Shown: positions 50,301 through 58,768 of the stretch, one piece after another
Layout: each line of letters opens with the position of its first letter
Numbering within the stretch: the stretch's first letter is position 1
Assembly: GCF_900119915.1 (NCBI RefSeq)
Contig: NZ_LT635455.1
Location: 1,488,001 to 1,552,000, forward strand
From: Olsenella timonensis
Lineage (GTDB): Bacteria; Actinomycetota; Coriobacteriia; Coriobacteriales; Atopobiaceae
Reading direction: 5' to 3'
Length of the DNA stretch: 64,000 nucleotides
Program-made: the position numbers and the translations under genes
Notes under the pieces: generated by a model
Database searches by the model: none
The model's input: the letters and a program-made list of their open reading frames with translations, nothing else
Told to the model about the DNA's origin: nothing

Positions 50301-51156
50301 CTCGGTGACGCTCTCCAACGGGCAGGAGCTCGTGGTCGAGGGGCTGCCCGAGGGCACGCGCTACCTCGTGCGGGAGGACGACTACGCGGACTCGGGCTAC
50401 CTCTCCCTGCGAACGGGCAGCGAGGGGACGATCGAGGCCGACGGGGAGGAGCTCGCCGCCTTCACCAACGTGTGGAGCGCGGGCGACCTGGGCATCGCCA
50501 GCGTGATGGCCGGCAACGACGCCGAGCCCGACCGTGCGGTCTCTTTTGAGGTGGTCGTGCGCGACCTCTTCGCGGCGCACCCCGGCGAGGACGAGCTCGC
50601 CTTCGAGGCGACGCGCCACGAGGGCGACCAGGTCAGCGAGGAGCGGCTCGTGTTCTCGCGCGCGGGAGGAGGGAGCGACGGCGTTGCCCGCGTGGAGGGT
50701 CTCACGGGCGGCTCGGGCCTGCTCGTGTCCGGGCTTCCGGAGGGCGCCTCGTACGTGGTGAGCGAGCTTGACGCCGACGCGCTCGTTGCCGACGGCTACG
50801 CAATCTACGCGGGGAGCGCCGACGAGGTGGCCGCGGGCAGGGAGGCCACCTCCGCCGAGGGCACCATCTCGGGCGGGGACGCCGTGAGCGCCGCCTACTT
50901 CGTCCACGTGCGCGAGAAGGACCCGGCGCCCACGCCAGATCCAGATCCAGACCCGGACCCGGAACCCACCCCCGACCCCGATCCTGACCCGACGCCCCCG
51001 ACCGACGAGGCGTCCGACGATCAGACGGGGGCCGGGGAGCTCCCCGAGTCCGGCGATGCGACGAGCTCCCCCGAGGTCCTTCTCGCCGTGGGGGCGTGCG
51101 GGGCGGCGCTCGTGGTCATCGGCATCGTGGTCGTCAGGAGGCGCGGCGGGCGATGA
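47392..51156 (+). CDS. Large cell-wall-anchored surface protein (vWA-like domain, LPESG)
   Basis: A 1254-residue secreted protein. It has a Sec signal (SVAPVALVALLALAVCLAPS) cut after SRASA, a von Willebrand A-like domain (residues about 85-440), Cna-B-like or SpaA-like repeats toward the C terminus (ASFAFTVTLRDAGG and RYLVREDDY type), a Pro/Asp linker (PDPDPDPEPTPDPDP), then LPESG, a hydrophobic helix and RRRGG. A sortase-anchored adhesin or pilus-tip-like protein is likely. The vWA metal site appears lost: VVSTNRT stands where DxSxS is expected. The ATG at 47392 is chosen by the signal peptide; 47356 is an alternative start. Confidence 0.8.
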   Translation: MSRISRRSVAPVALVALLALAVCLAPSRASAQGLSKVVDPDTSSRWEEVLGGGTGGDGYSTDQAGRIWVDKSVYGSSDEAQSAGLDVTLADEQHGFVVGLSALSSAVSVRQEGGPAHDVVFVVSTNRTLSSLPYDGRPQAAYLADALNTSIARLMEQNDSTGTTTRVSVIGYDSDVVTLMPLDVYEPSDDDGRYVSFSPGSGGNPGSLEVVATAQSRARTASAELGSGSYLQRAVHLAGEALVGAASDPSAPEREPVIVVMGIETPPMASTHLFDPPAYEENGTDFLGPLPGSHTTGYGTDALLATLLTMRHEANRVDEAWGEGHELALYTVGLDTSETAAYLLETPLEQADHKLPGSGAATSQDLRVNLESAAQAYAEAAADGDPSVTLELFGSGTSGLVATQVTLPTEAGLVPADDPLAVSPVDDYLPARSARALTWALGSAVGRSLGISYTAPASGGPGEDAPGGSRVQLTDQVGAGMQVARVDGIVYGSHLLSGAGAARAVEVSLEDPYNPDATHEFSYLVEAMNARYDLGSDAYFLFYQALVDGQFSYLSDDDFSNHASWYVNDAHEMVRSQGLPYTFATQAEVDAAADGDWQERAPEGVRASIEAAREAGATAVCETYFYIGDYRSQYSGGDATLYDFVVMVETDLKTGRQELLLSVPVEAVPALRADVSVRADGTATMRLDDALETTPIRLAYQVAPTPAVSALLERMEAGELVSDAELEGALGEKVTHSGLASRLIYASGFTGSGDSAEAGTTAGAWAAQTNSYYAFTRDTPLFVREGSAYVPLATMPVAGETYYFERTTYSASFPSPDDEAPASVEQEYVPYVMAEGSAQAPSRFALRDGQYVALAGTPRYVTAEELGSVEKSPNATESAPYVERLSVEAPEAGGVHLVASLGNNGALVVPAGVGLGTLRVSKAVDGGAPGASFAFTVTLRDAGGAPLSGEVGYRVGDAVGTAALDGSGSFSVTLSNGQELVVEGLPEGTRYLVREDDYADSGYLSLRTGSEGTIEADGEELAAFTNVWSAGDLGIASVMAGNDAEPDRAVSFEVVVRDLFAAHPGEDELAFEATRHEGDQVSEERLVFSRAGGGSDGVARVEGLTGGSGLLVSGLPEGASYVVSELDADALVADGYAIYAGSADEVAAGREATSAEGTISGGDAVSAAYFVHVREKDPAPTPDPDPDPDPEPTPDPDPDPTPPTDEASDDQTGAGELPESGDATSSPEVLLAVGACGAALVVIGIVVVRRRGGR

Positions 51157-51166
51157 GCCCGCGGCC

Positions 51167-51398
51167 AAAACCTCGTGCGATTGGGTGGCATGTTTGATGT
51201 CCGACCACCCCTCGGGGCCGCCGGGGCGCCCCTAAGACCCGAGGTCCTTCTCGCCACCTGCGGTTTTTCTGACGAGAAGGACCACGCGCGGGCCCGCATA
51301 TCAAACATGCCGCCCAACCGCGCGGGGTTTTGGGCACGGGGGCCAACCTCGGAAGCGCGGGAGCCCACAAACACCCAATCGGCGCCACTTTGTGACAC
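51167..51398. repeat. 232-bp repeat copy A upstream of the nitroreductase gene; holds paired motif
   Basis: The arms 51167-51198 and 51300-51331 are inverted repeats (28 of 32 bases), enclosing an inverted pair of the GGTCCTTCTCG motif (51243-51253 with 51273-51283). The tail ends with a 25-base stretch identical to that of copy B. Copy B, also 232 bp and in the same orientation, lies at 52419-52650. The rest of the gap 51399-51639 has no gene I recognise and should hold the nitroreductase promoter. Confidence 0.75.
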
Positions 51399-51639
51399 CC
51401 CGGCGGGGCCGGGTGGCGGCGCGGGGCCAAAGGGCCGCCACCCGCGCCGTTCGTCTCGCTTTTCTTTACCGACGGTTGCGCGGGGGCGCCCCGAGGGGAT
51501 AATCCCTCACGACATCCGTTTGGCCTTGCGAGCCATTGGGGGCAGTGTGGACCAGGAGCTCATCGCCCGCTCGAGGCGCGCGGGGAGGGATGCTCCCGCC
51601 GAGACGGGAAAGACACAGACGACCGAGAGGAACGCCCAG

Positions 51640-52368
51640 ATGACCACGACGCCCTTTGACGCCCGCGTCGCCGCGCTCGACGCCGACGCCCTCGCCGAGC
51701 TCATGCGCGGCCGCCACTCCGTGCGCGCCTTCACCGACCGCCCGATCGAGGGTGCGGTGCGCGATGCGCTGGAGGCCCAGGTGGCAGCGGAGAACGAGCG
51801 CGCGGGCCTCAGCATGCAGCTCTGCCTTGACGCGCCGGGCGCCTTCGACGGCAGGCTCGCCCACTACGGCAGCTTCCGCAACGTGCGCAACCACCTCGCC
51901 CTCGTGGGCCCGGCCGGCCCCGGCCTGGACGAGGCCGTGGGCTACGCCGGCGAGAAGGTCGTGCTGCTGGCGCGCGCCCTGGGCGTGGACTCCTGCTGGG
52001 TGGCGCTCACCTACGACCGCAGGAGGAGCCCCGCCCGCGTGGGAGCGGGCGAGAGGTACGCGTTGGCCGTCGCCCTGGGATACGGCGAGAAGCCCGGTAC
52101 GCGGCACCCGGTCAAGCCGGTCGAGCGGCTCTGCCGCGTGAGCGGCGAGGCGCCCGCGTGGTTCACCGCGGGCGTCGAGGCGGCGCGCCTGGCCCCGACG
52201 GCCCTGAACCAGCAGCGCTTCCGCTTTGAGCTCCTTGAGGACGGACGCACGGTGCGCGCCCGCGCGCTGCCGGCGCTCTCGTGCGGCAAGGTCGACCTCG
52301 GCATCGCCAGGCTGCACTTCGAGCTGGGCGCGAGCGCGGTCTCGCGCGACTGGGCGTTCGAGCGGTAG
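51640..52368 (+). CDS. Nitroreductase-family flavoprotein
   Basis: A 242-residue nitroreductase. The FMN-binding N terminus RHSVRAFTDRPIEGAVRDAL and a C-terminal FMN contact region (APTALNQQRFRFELL) are clear. It has the layout of the TM1586-like branch. Such enzymes reduce nitro groups or act as FMN-dependent oxidoreductases; the substrate is unknown. The ATG at 51640 follows GAGAGG; an in-frame upstream start would run through the repeat. The gene lies between two 232-bp direct repeats, as a single-gene unit. Confidence 0.85.
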   Translation: MTTTPFDARVAALDADALAELMRGRHSVRAFTDRPIEGAVRDALEAQVAAENERAGLSMQLCLDAPGAFDGRLAHYGSFRNVRNHLALVGPAGPGLDEAVGYAGEKVVLLARALGVDSCWVALTYDRRRSPARVGAGERYALAVALGYGEKPGTRHPVKPVERLCRVSGEAPAWFTAGVEAARLAPTALNQQRFRFELLEDGRTVRARALPALSCGKVDLGIARLHFELGASAVSRDWAFER

Positions 52369-52418
52369 CGGGGCGCCGCCACGACCTCTCCTGGACGCGG
52401 GCAAAGGCCTCCCGGGCC

Positions 52419-52650
52419 AAAACCGCGTGCGATTGGGCGGCATGTTTGATATACGGGCCCGCACGTGGTTCTTCTCGCCAGAAAAACAGCAGGTGGCGAG
52501 AAGAACCTCGGGCCCATGGGGCCCTCCGACGGCCCCGAGGCGCGCCCCGGCATCAAGGATGCCACCCAATCGCAAGGGGTTTCTGACACGGGGGCGCCCC
52601 TCCGGTACGCAGGGGCCGGCAAACGCCCAATCGGCGCCACTTTGTGACAC
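52419..52650. repeat. 232-bp repeat copy B downstream of the nitroreductase gene; holds paired motif
   Basis: The left arm at 52419-52450 matches copy A closely, and the inverted arm is at 52552-52583. In the centre GGTTCTTCTCGCCA (52467-52480) pairs perfectly with 52494-52507 over 14 bases. The tail 52626-52650 is identical to 51374-51398. The element fills the gap between the nitroreductase gene and the ketopantoate-reductase-like gene on the other strand and may stop transcription in both directions. Confidence 0.75.
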
Positions 52651-52686
52651 GCCGGGTCCCCGGCGGGCAGCGCGGCCACCCCCCAG

Positions 52687-53601
52687 CTAGAAGCCCGCCT
52701 CGATCTCGTGGATGCGCCCGTAGAGCCAGCGGTTGGTGGGCACGAGGATGCCGTGCTTCTCGGCGAGCCGGATGACGGTGCCCGCGAACTCTTCCACCTC
52801 GGTCGGCTTGCGGTTGATGCGGTCCTGCGCCATGGACGGCAGGCCGTCCGGCTCGAGGCCCGCGACGAGGTCCGCCATCTGCGCGAGGTCCGCCTCCGTG
52901 ACGTCGACCCCCTCGGCGCGCGCCACGGCCAGCGCCTCGCGCATGGCGGCGACGAAGCAGCGGTTCTGCTCGCTGCCCGGCTCGCTCGCGGTGCCGTACG
53001 TGCCGCCGTAGGCCATGCAGGTCTGGTTTATCCCGACGTTGAGCATGAGCTTCACCCACATGCGGCAGCGGATGTCCGCCTCGACCACGTGCGGGATGCC
53101 GGCGCGCCCGTAGAAGTCCGCGACGTCGCCCACCACGCCCGGGTCCGTCCCCGGAGCGGCGCCGAAGCGTATCTCGCCGGGATGGGTGTAGGTCATCTCG
53201 CCGCCGATGAAGACGGCGTCCATGCCCTGCGCGACCGAGAGCACGGTGCGCGCCCAGCCAAAGCGCTCCGCCACGCGCTCCTCGCTCGTGATGCCGTTGA
53301 GCAGCGAGGCGATCGCCGTGCGCGGGCCCACGAGCCGCTCCATGGTGTGGAGCGCCTGGTCGAGCCCGGTCGCCTTGGTGGCGAGGATGACCAGGTCGAC
53401 GGGGGCGGCATCGCTCGCGGGCACGGTGCGCACGCGGAGGGGCTCCCCGTTCACCAGCGGGGTCTCCCCCGCGTGTCGCGCAAGGCGCTCGTCGTCCATC
53501 ACGAACTCGACGGCGTCCGACCCGAGGTTCCTCTCGGCGATGGAGCCGTAGAGCATCCCCACCGCACCGCGACCGACGATCGCCACGCTCTCGATTGCCA
53601 T
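52687..53601 (-). CDS. Ketopantoate reductase-like NADPH oxidoreductase (PanE/ApbA family)
   Basis: A 304-residue PanE-type enzyme. The NADPH-binding N terminus is VAIVGRGAVGMLYGSIAE, and the family Lys is in LVILATKATGLDQAL. The helical C-terminal domain has MWVKLMLNVGINQTC and PSMAQDRINRKPTEVEEF. PanE makes pantoate for coenzyme A, but many family members act on other 2-oxoacids. The ATG at 53601 follows AGGGAGG. It has its own upstream region with one intergenic GTTCTTCTCGCC motif (53626-53637). Confidence 0.85.
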   Translation of the reverse strand: MAIESVAIVGRGAVGMLYGSIAERNLGSDAVEFVMDDERLARHAGETPLVNGEPLRVRTVPASDAAPVDLVILATKATGLDQALHTMERLVGPRTAIASLLNGITSEERVAERFGWARTVLSVAQGMDAVFIGGEMTYTHPGEIRFGAAPGTDPGVVGDVADFYGRAGIPHVVEADIRCRMWVKLMLNVGINQTCMAYGGTYGTASEPGSEQNRCFVAAMREALAVARAEGVDVTEADLAQMADLVAGLEPDGLPSMAQDRINRKPTEVEEFAGTVIRLAEKHGILVPTNRWLYGRIHEIEAGF

Positions 53602-53669
53602 GTGTGCCTCCCTGCCGTCGCGGGCGTTCTTCTCGCCGAGATTGTAGCGCGAGGGGGGACGCTCGGACG

Positions 53670-53993
53670 CTAGTGGGACTCCCCCACGAGCTTGAGGCCC
53701 ACCACACAGCCGACGAGCCCCACGAGCAGTGCGACCTTTGCCCAGGAGAAGGGCTCCGCCCCGGTGGCGATGCCGTAGCCCACCGTCACCGCCGCGCCGA
53801 TCCCGACCCACACGGCGTACGCGGTCCCGATGGGGATGGTGCGCACGGCGTGGCTGAGCCCGAGCATGCTCGCCACGAGCGCGGCGATGAAGACGATCGT
53901 GGGCAGGGGCCTCGTGAAGCCCTCCGCGCGATCGAGCGCCAGCGCCCACACGGCCTCGAGCATCCCGGAACACACGAGCACGACCCAGTTCAT
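53670..53993 (-). CDS. gdx: SMR-family guanidinium exporter (Gdx/SugE type)
   Basis: A 107-residue four-helix small multidrug resistance protein. Glu13 (GMLEAVWA) is the coupling residue. The Gdx signature is visible in HAVRTIPIGTAYAVWVGIGA, closer to SugE/Gdx than to EmrE. Gdx proteins export guanidinium in exchange for protons as dual-topology dimers. A guanidine-III riboswitch lies directly upstream, strongly supporting this substrate. The ATG at 53993 follows GAGGGAGG, which is the site that the riboswitch would expose. Confidence 0.92.
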   Translation of the reverse strand: MNWVVLVCSGMLEAVWALALDRAEGFTRPLPTIVFIAALVASMLGLSHAVRTIPIGTAYAVWVGIGAAVTVGYGIATGAEPFSWAKVALLVGLVGCVVGLKLVGESH

Positions 53994-54013
53994 GAAAGCC
54001 TCCCTCGGTAGAT

Positions 54014-54054
54014 GCGCCGTCTTTGCGTTCCTGGTACGGCTGCCCTCGTCAGGG
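54014..54054 (-). ncRNA. Guanidine-III riboswitch (ykkC-III) upstream of gdx
   Basis: On the minus strand, CCCTGACGAGGGCAGCCGT, then ACCAGGAACGCAAAGACGGCGC, follow the consensus that I recall for the class III guanidine riboswitch (CCGGACGAGG..CGCCGUACCCGG....CAAGACGGCGC). The ACGAGG and AAGACGGCGC parts form the H-type pseudoknot that binds guanidinium. It precedes the gdx ribosome site by about 20 bases, so it probably controls translation start, switching on when guanidine is present. Confidence 0.85.
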
Positions 54055-54206
54055 GCCCGGTGGGCCACGGGGCAGTGTAGCACGCCACGCGCGGCGAGAT
54101 GACGGCCAAGGGACGCGGGCTGTCCAACACCCCATCCCCGCCTCAACCCGCCTCAAAACATTCGACATTTCTCATTCCGTCTTTCGTAATCGATGAAGTG
54201 GGTCTA

Positions 54207-54259
54207 TTTTGTCGAGTATATAAGACGGATTTGATATAGTTTTATCGACTATAGAAGAC
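54207..54259 (+). promoter_or_regulatory. Direct-repeat operator in the AAA ATPase promoter
   Basis: Two direct copies of a 20-mer (TTTT-R-TCGA-S-TATA...AAGAC, starting at 54207 and 54240) are exactly 33 bases apart, about three helical turns, in an AT-rich region just upstream of the gene start at 54282. A weaker inverted copy lies near 54175-54195. They look like binding sites of a regulator. The promoter is probably within them. Confidence 0.5.
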
Positions 54260-54281
54260 AAGATGGGTGAGGCGAGGTGCC

Positions 54282-55553
54282 ATGAATCGAGAAGCGCTCA
54301 AGCGCATCATCTTCGACCAGCATGAGGTCATCCGCAACGCGCAAGTCGTTCCTCGCCGCTACTCGCTCGACCCCCAGGCAAACTACGTCATCACGGGCCT
54401 GCGACGCGCGGGAAAGTCGACCCTGCTCTACGGAGTAGCGCAGGGTCTTGTGGAGAGCGGCGTCGCGTGGGAGCGCATCATCTACGTCAACTTTGAGGAC
54501 GAGCGACTCGTAGGCTTCACCTCCGATGACTTTCAGGACATCCTGCTCGCTCAGAGCGAACTCAGCGACGAGCGAGGCTACTACTTCTTCGACGAGATCC
54601 AGATCGTCGCCGACTGGGAGAAGTTTGCCCGCCGCCTCGCAGATGCGGGCGAGCGCGTGTATATCACAGGCAGCAGCGCCACGATGCTTGGCCGACAGGT
54701 CTCCTCGACGCTGGGGGGCAGGTACTTCACGCTGCATGTGACGCCCTACCGCTTCGACGAGTATCTCGATGCTCGTGGGCAGGCTCACGAGGGGGGCGCG
54801 CTCTACGCAACGCGGGACGTCGGGCGCATCTCGCGTCATTTCGACGTCTTCTACCAGCAGGGCGGATTTCCCGAGTCGCTGCACTACGCCTCCCCGCGCG
54901 AGTACGTCGAGAACGTCTACCAGAAGGTGCTCCTCGGCGACATCGCGGCCCGCTACAACGTGCGCAACGTCGACGCGCTGCGCGTGCTCATGAAGAAGGT
55001 CGCCGAGACCGTCCGCACGGACGTATCGTTCTCCACGCTCCACAACGCCCTGAAGGGCATCGGGTACGACATCTCCAAAGACACTGTCATCTCATATGTT
55101 GGCTACGCGAGAGGGGCATACCTCCTCTTCGGCATCACCAACGCAAACGCGAAGTTCGTTGAGCGAGAAGGGTCACCCAAGTACTACTTCTCGGACAACG
55201 GTCTTCTGAACCTGTTCCTCTTCGACCGGGAGACGGCCCTGCTTGAAAACGAGATAGCGGTTGCGCTCTACGACCGATTTGGCGAGGGGCTTCACTACGC
55301 AAAGTCCTCGCGGACGGGCGTTGACGTTGACTTCTACGTCCCCGAGGCCGGGCTTGCCGTCCAAGTTGCCTACTCGATCGCCGGCGAGGCGCGTGAGCGC
55401 GAGGTGGGCAACCTCATCCGGTTGGCGCGCGCAGACGATACGATCAAGCGGCTTGTCATCGTGACCAAGGAGGAAGAGGAGGTCCTTGAGCAAGACGGGG
55501 TGCGCGTGGAGGTGGTGCCTGCCTGGAGGTTCCTGCTGGGCGAGCACGCGTAG
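54282..55553 (+). CDS. AAA-type ATPase with DUF4143 C-terminal domain
   Basis: A 423-residue ATPase. Walker A is ITGLRRAGKSTLLYG near residue 50 and Walker B is YYFFDEIQIV. The N-terminal AAA_14-type core is followed by a DUF4143 domain with a PD-(D/E)xK-like end (GVDVDFYVPE). Such proteins are common and poorly understood, possibly linked to regulation or mobile defence systems. The ATG at 54282 follows GCGAGG. The AT-rich upstream region with repeated sites suggests transfer and separate control. No neighbour depends on it. Confidence 0.75.
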   Translation: MNREALKRIIFDQHEVIRNAQVVPRRYSLDPQANYVITGLRRAGKSTLLYGVAQGLVESGVAWERIIYVNFEDERLVGFTSDDFQDILLAQSELSDERGYYFFDEIQIVADWEKFARRLADAGERVYITGSSATMLGRQVSSTLGGRYFTLHVTPYRFDEYLDARGQAHEGGALYATRDVGRISRHFDVFYQQGGFPESLHYASPREYVENVYQKVLLGDIAARYNVRNVDALRVLMKKVAETVRTDVSFSTLHNALKGIGYDISKDTVISYVGYARGAYLLFGITNANAKFVEREGSPKYYFSDNGLLNLFLFDRETALLENEIAVALYDRFGEGLHYAKSSRTGVDVDFYVPEAGLAVQVAYSIAGEAREREVGNLIRLARADDTIKRLVIVTKEEEEVLEQDGVRVEVVPAWRFLLGEHA

Positions 55554-55656
55554 GCACGCATCTGTGGATTCGCTCGGGAGTCGGACGCCGACCGCATCTT
55601 GGGGAGATTCCCCTCAGGAATACTGGATGTGGTATTCCCGACCCGAAAGGATCGTC

Positions 55657-56628
55657 GTGCTTCTCAGCCTTGTCATCATCGTCGTTGGGTTTGGCCTGCT
55701 CGTGGGCGGCGCCAACCTCCTCGTGGACGGCGCGTGCCGTCTGGCCGCGCGCTTCGGGATGCCGGAGCGCGTGGCCGGCCTCACCGTCGTCGCCATCGGC
55801 ACCTCCCTGCCCGAGCTCGTCGTGAGCATCACCTCGGCCGCCGCGGGCCACGCCGACATGGCCTTCGGCAACGTGGTGGGGAGCTGCCTCGCCAACCTGC
55901 TGCTCATCCTCGGCCTCTCCGCCGTCATCGCCCCCGTCGCGCTCTCGCGCGGCACCATCCGCTTCGAGATCCCCGTGAGCGTTGCGGCCTGCGCCCTGCT
56001 CGCGCTTCTCGCCAACACGAACGGGGAGGTCACGCAGCTCGAGGGCATCGTGCTGCTCGCTGCCTTTGCCGCGTTCCTCGTCCGCACCACCCAGATGGGC
56101 CTCAGGGAGGGCGCGGACGAGAAGGACGCGGATCCCCGGCAGGACGCCGGGGGGCAAGCCGCAGACGGGCGTCGCTCGAGCGTGGCCTGGGCTCTGTGGC
56201 TCGTCGTCGCGGGCGCCGTCATGCTCAAGGTGGGCGCCGACCTCGTGGTGGACAACGCCACGCTCCTCGCCGGCGCCGCCGGCATCTCCGAGCGCGTCAT
56301 CGGGATCACCGTGGTGGCGCTCGGCACGTGCCTGCCCGAGCTCGTGACGAGCGTCGTGGCGGCGCTGCGCGGCAACTCCGACATCGCCGTGGGCAACGTC
56401 ACCGGCTCGAACATCGCCAACCTGCTGCTCGTGATGGGCGGCCCCGCGCTCTTCTCCCCCATCCCCTACGACGCCGCCTACAACCTGGACCTCGTGCTCG
56501 TCGCGGCCTTCTCGCTCGCGCTCGTGGGCTTTGCCTACGTGGGGCGCCGCCATGAGATGAGCCGCGTGAACGGCGTGATCTTCGTGGTGCTCTACGCCGC
56601 CTACATCGCCACGTCGGTGATGCGCTAG
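55657..56628 (+). CDS. Calcium/sodium antiporter (CaCA family)
   Basis: A 323-residue membrane protein with ten helices and two alpha repeats: VAIGTSLPELVVSITSAAAG then GNVVGSCLANLLLILG, and VALGTCLPELVTSV then GNVTGSNIANLLLVMG. These hold the Ca2+-binding Glu residues. It exchanges Ca2+ for Na+ or K+ across the membrane. The GTG at 55657 is chosen because GAAAGGA lies six bases upstream. A linker of about 30 acidic residues separates the two halves. It overlaps tail-to-tail with the XRE gene by four bases. Confidence 0.9.
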   Translation: MLLSLVIIVVGFGLLVGGANLLVDGACRLAARFGMPERVAGLTVVAIGTSLPELVVSITSAAAGHADMAFGNVVGSCLANLLLILGLSAVIAPVALSRGTIRFEIPVSVAACALLALLANTNGEVTQLEGIVLLAAFAAFLVRTTQMGLREGADEKDADPRQDAGGQAADGRRSSVAWALWLVVAGAVMLKVGADLVVDNATLLAGAAGISERVIGITVVALGTCLPELVTSVVAALRGNSDIAVGNVTGSNIANLLLVMGGPALFSPIPYDAAYNLDLVLVAAFSLALVGFAYVGRRHEMSRVNGVIFVVLYAAYIATSVMR

Positions 56629-57263
56629 GCAAGCATCGCGGGCAGCAGCGCAAGCAGGAACAGGCCCACGGCGGCGAGCGACAGCCAGAAGCGCCACATG
56701 GGCAGGAACGTGCGATAGAGGGGGTCATCGGGCAGGGCGTCCTCGGGATCGCGCCCCTCGAGGAAGGCCCAGAGCCGCGTGGCGTCTGCCAGGTCGTGCG
56801 CGCGCATGAACCGGGTGACGCGGGCGTCGCAGACGCAGTTCCAGGCGCAGGCGGCGAACCGGAGGAAGCTGGTCAGGAGCCTCACGCCCGTCGCGACGTC
56901 CCAGATCGAGCTCGCGAGCAGAACCACGTACCCGTGGACGAGGGTGGCGACGAAGAACGTCGCATACGAGAGGGCGGCCCGACCGAGAAGGACCACGAGC
57001 TCGTGGCGGGACTCGACCTCGGCACGCACGGCCTCCGCGCCGCGCTCGCCGAGAAGCTCGGAGGCGCTCGTGCCCAGCTCGGCGGCAATGAGGGTAAGGC
57101 TCTGCACGTCGACGAGCGTCTTGCCGGTCTCCCAGTTGTTGACCGTCTGGCGACTCACGTAGATGCGCTCGGCGAGCTCGGCCTGCGTGAGGCCGGCAGC
57201 CTCGCGCCGCTCGCGGACGCGCTCGCCCACGACCCTGCGCGCGCTCTGAAGCCCCTCCGCCAT
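56625..57263 (-). CDS. XRE-family regulator with membrane helices
   Basis: A 212-residue protein. The N-terminal Cro/cI-type HTH (RERREAAGLTQAELAERIYV then SRQTVNNWETGK) covers residues 10-65. Two or three hydrophobic helices follow (ALSYATFFVATLVHGYVVLL; FWLSLAAVGLFLLALLPAML at the end). Membrane-tethered HTH proteins of this kind sense envelope or substrate signals. The ATG at 57263 follows GAAAGGGG. It overlaps the antiporter gene at its 3' end. The target is unknown. Confidence 0.8.
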   Translation of the reverse strand: MAEGLQSARRVVGERVRERREAAGLTQAELAERIYVSRQTVNNWETGKTLVDVQSLTLIAAELGTSASELLGERGAEAVRAEVESRHELVVLLGRAALSYATFFVATLVHGYVVLLASSIWDVATGVRLLTSFLRFAACAWNCVCDARVTRFMRAHDLADATRLWAFLEGRDPEDALPDDPLYRTFLPMWRFWLSLAAVGLFLLALLPAMLA

Positions 57264-57361
57264 GGCACACCCCTTTCCCTGCGCCTTCCCTGCGGGAATC
57301 GTACCCGCAACGGATGCCCGGGGCGAGTCAAAACCCTTTGACACGCGCCGGGCTAGGCGTC

Positions 57362-57997
57362 TTATGCCGTGAGGAAGATCGTGGCGCCGAGGGCGATGTA
57401 GACGAGACCGGAGACCACGGAGGTCACGCGCCCCGCGCGCGGGCTGCGCGTGAGCATGCGTGAGAAGGGCGACGCAACGGCCACGATCACCACGGTCCAG
57501 AGCGTGGAGAGCGCCACGTAGGTGAGGCCGAGCGCCAGGAACGGCACAGGTCCGAAGGGGTTGGGCGTGACCACGAACTGCGGCAGCAGTGCCAGGAAGA
57601 ACAGAATGATCTTGGGGTTGAGCACGTTGGTCAGCACGCCCTGGGCAAAGACGCGCAGGCTTGACCCGGCCGATGCCCCCTCATCCCCCTCGCCCACCGA
57701 GAAAGACGAGCCACCGGAGAGGATGCTCCGCACGCCCATCACCGCGAGGTACGCCGCACCCGCCACCTTGATCGCGCCGAAGGCGACCGGCGATGCGGCA
57801 AGGAGCAGCGACAGCCCCGCCGCAACGAGAATCGTGTGCACCACCAGGCCGGCGTTGATGCCGAGTGCGCTGGCCAGACCCTCGCGGCGGCCGCCGGAGA
57901 CGGTGCGCGTGAGGATGTAGACGGTGTCGATGCCCGGCGTGAGGCACAGCGCCGCCGCGGACGCGACGAAGCCGCCATAGCCGACGATGCCCAGCAC
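57362..57997 (-). CDS. LysE-family amino acid exporter
   Basis: A 211-residue inner-membrane protein with five or six helices. The LysE signature is GFVASAAALCLTPGIDTVYI, with GRREGLASALGINAGLVVHT, and the second half has QGVLTNVLNPKIILFFLALL. LysE/RhtB proteins export amino acids such as lysine, arginine, threonine or homoserine. It lies 18 bases downstream of the ABC ATPase gene on the same strand and may be its last cotranscribed member, a possible uptake-and-export pair. Confidence 0.85.
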   Translation of the reverse strand: MLGIVGYGGFVASAAALCLTPGIDTVYILTRTVSGGRREGLASALGINAGLVVHTILVAAGLSLLLAASPVAFGAIKVAGAAYLAVMGVRSILSGGSSFSVGEGDEGASAGSSLRVFAQGVLTNVLNPKIILFFLALLPQFVVTPNPFGPVPFLALGLTYVALSTLWTVVIVAVASPFSRMLTRSPRAGRVTSVVSGLVYIALGATIFLTA

Positions 57998-58015
57998 GGC
58001 GCCCTGCCCCGACGC

Positions 58016-58767
<752 letters not shown>

Positions 58768-58768
<1 letters not shown>

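Noticed and set aside
47239-51168. Very long minus-strand frame opposite the large surface protein
   Set aside because: It is antisense to a gene with signal peptide, repeats and sortase signal. The His/Arg/Val-rich translation is a shadow caused by GC-rich codon bias.
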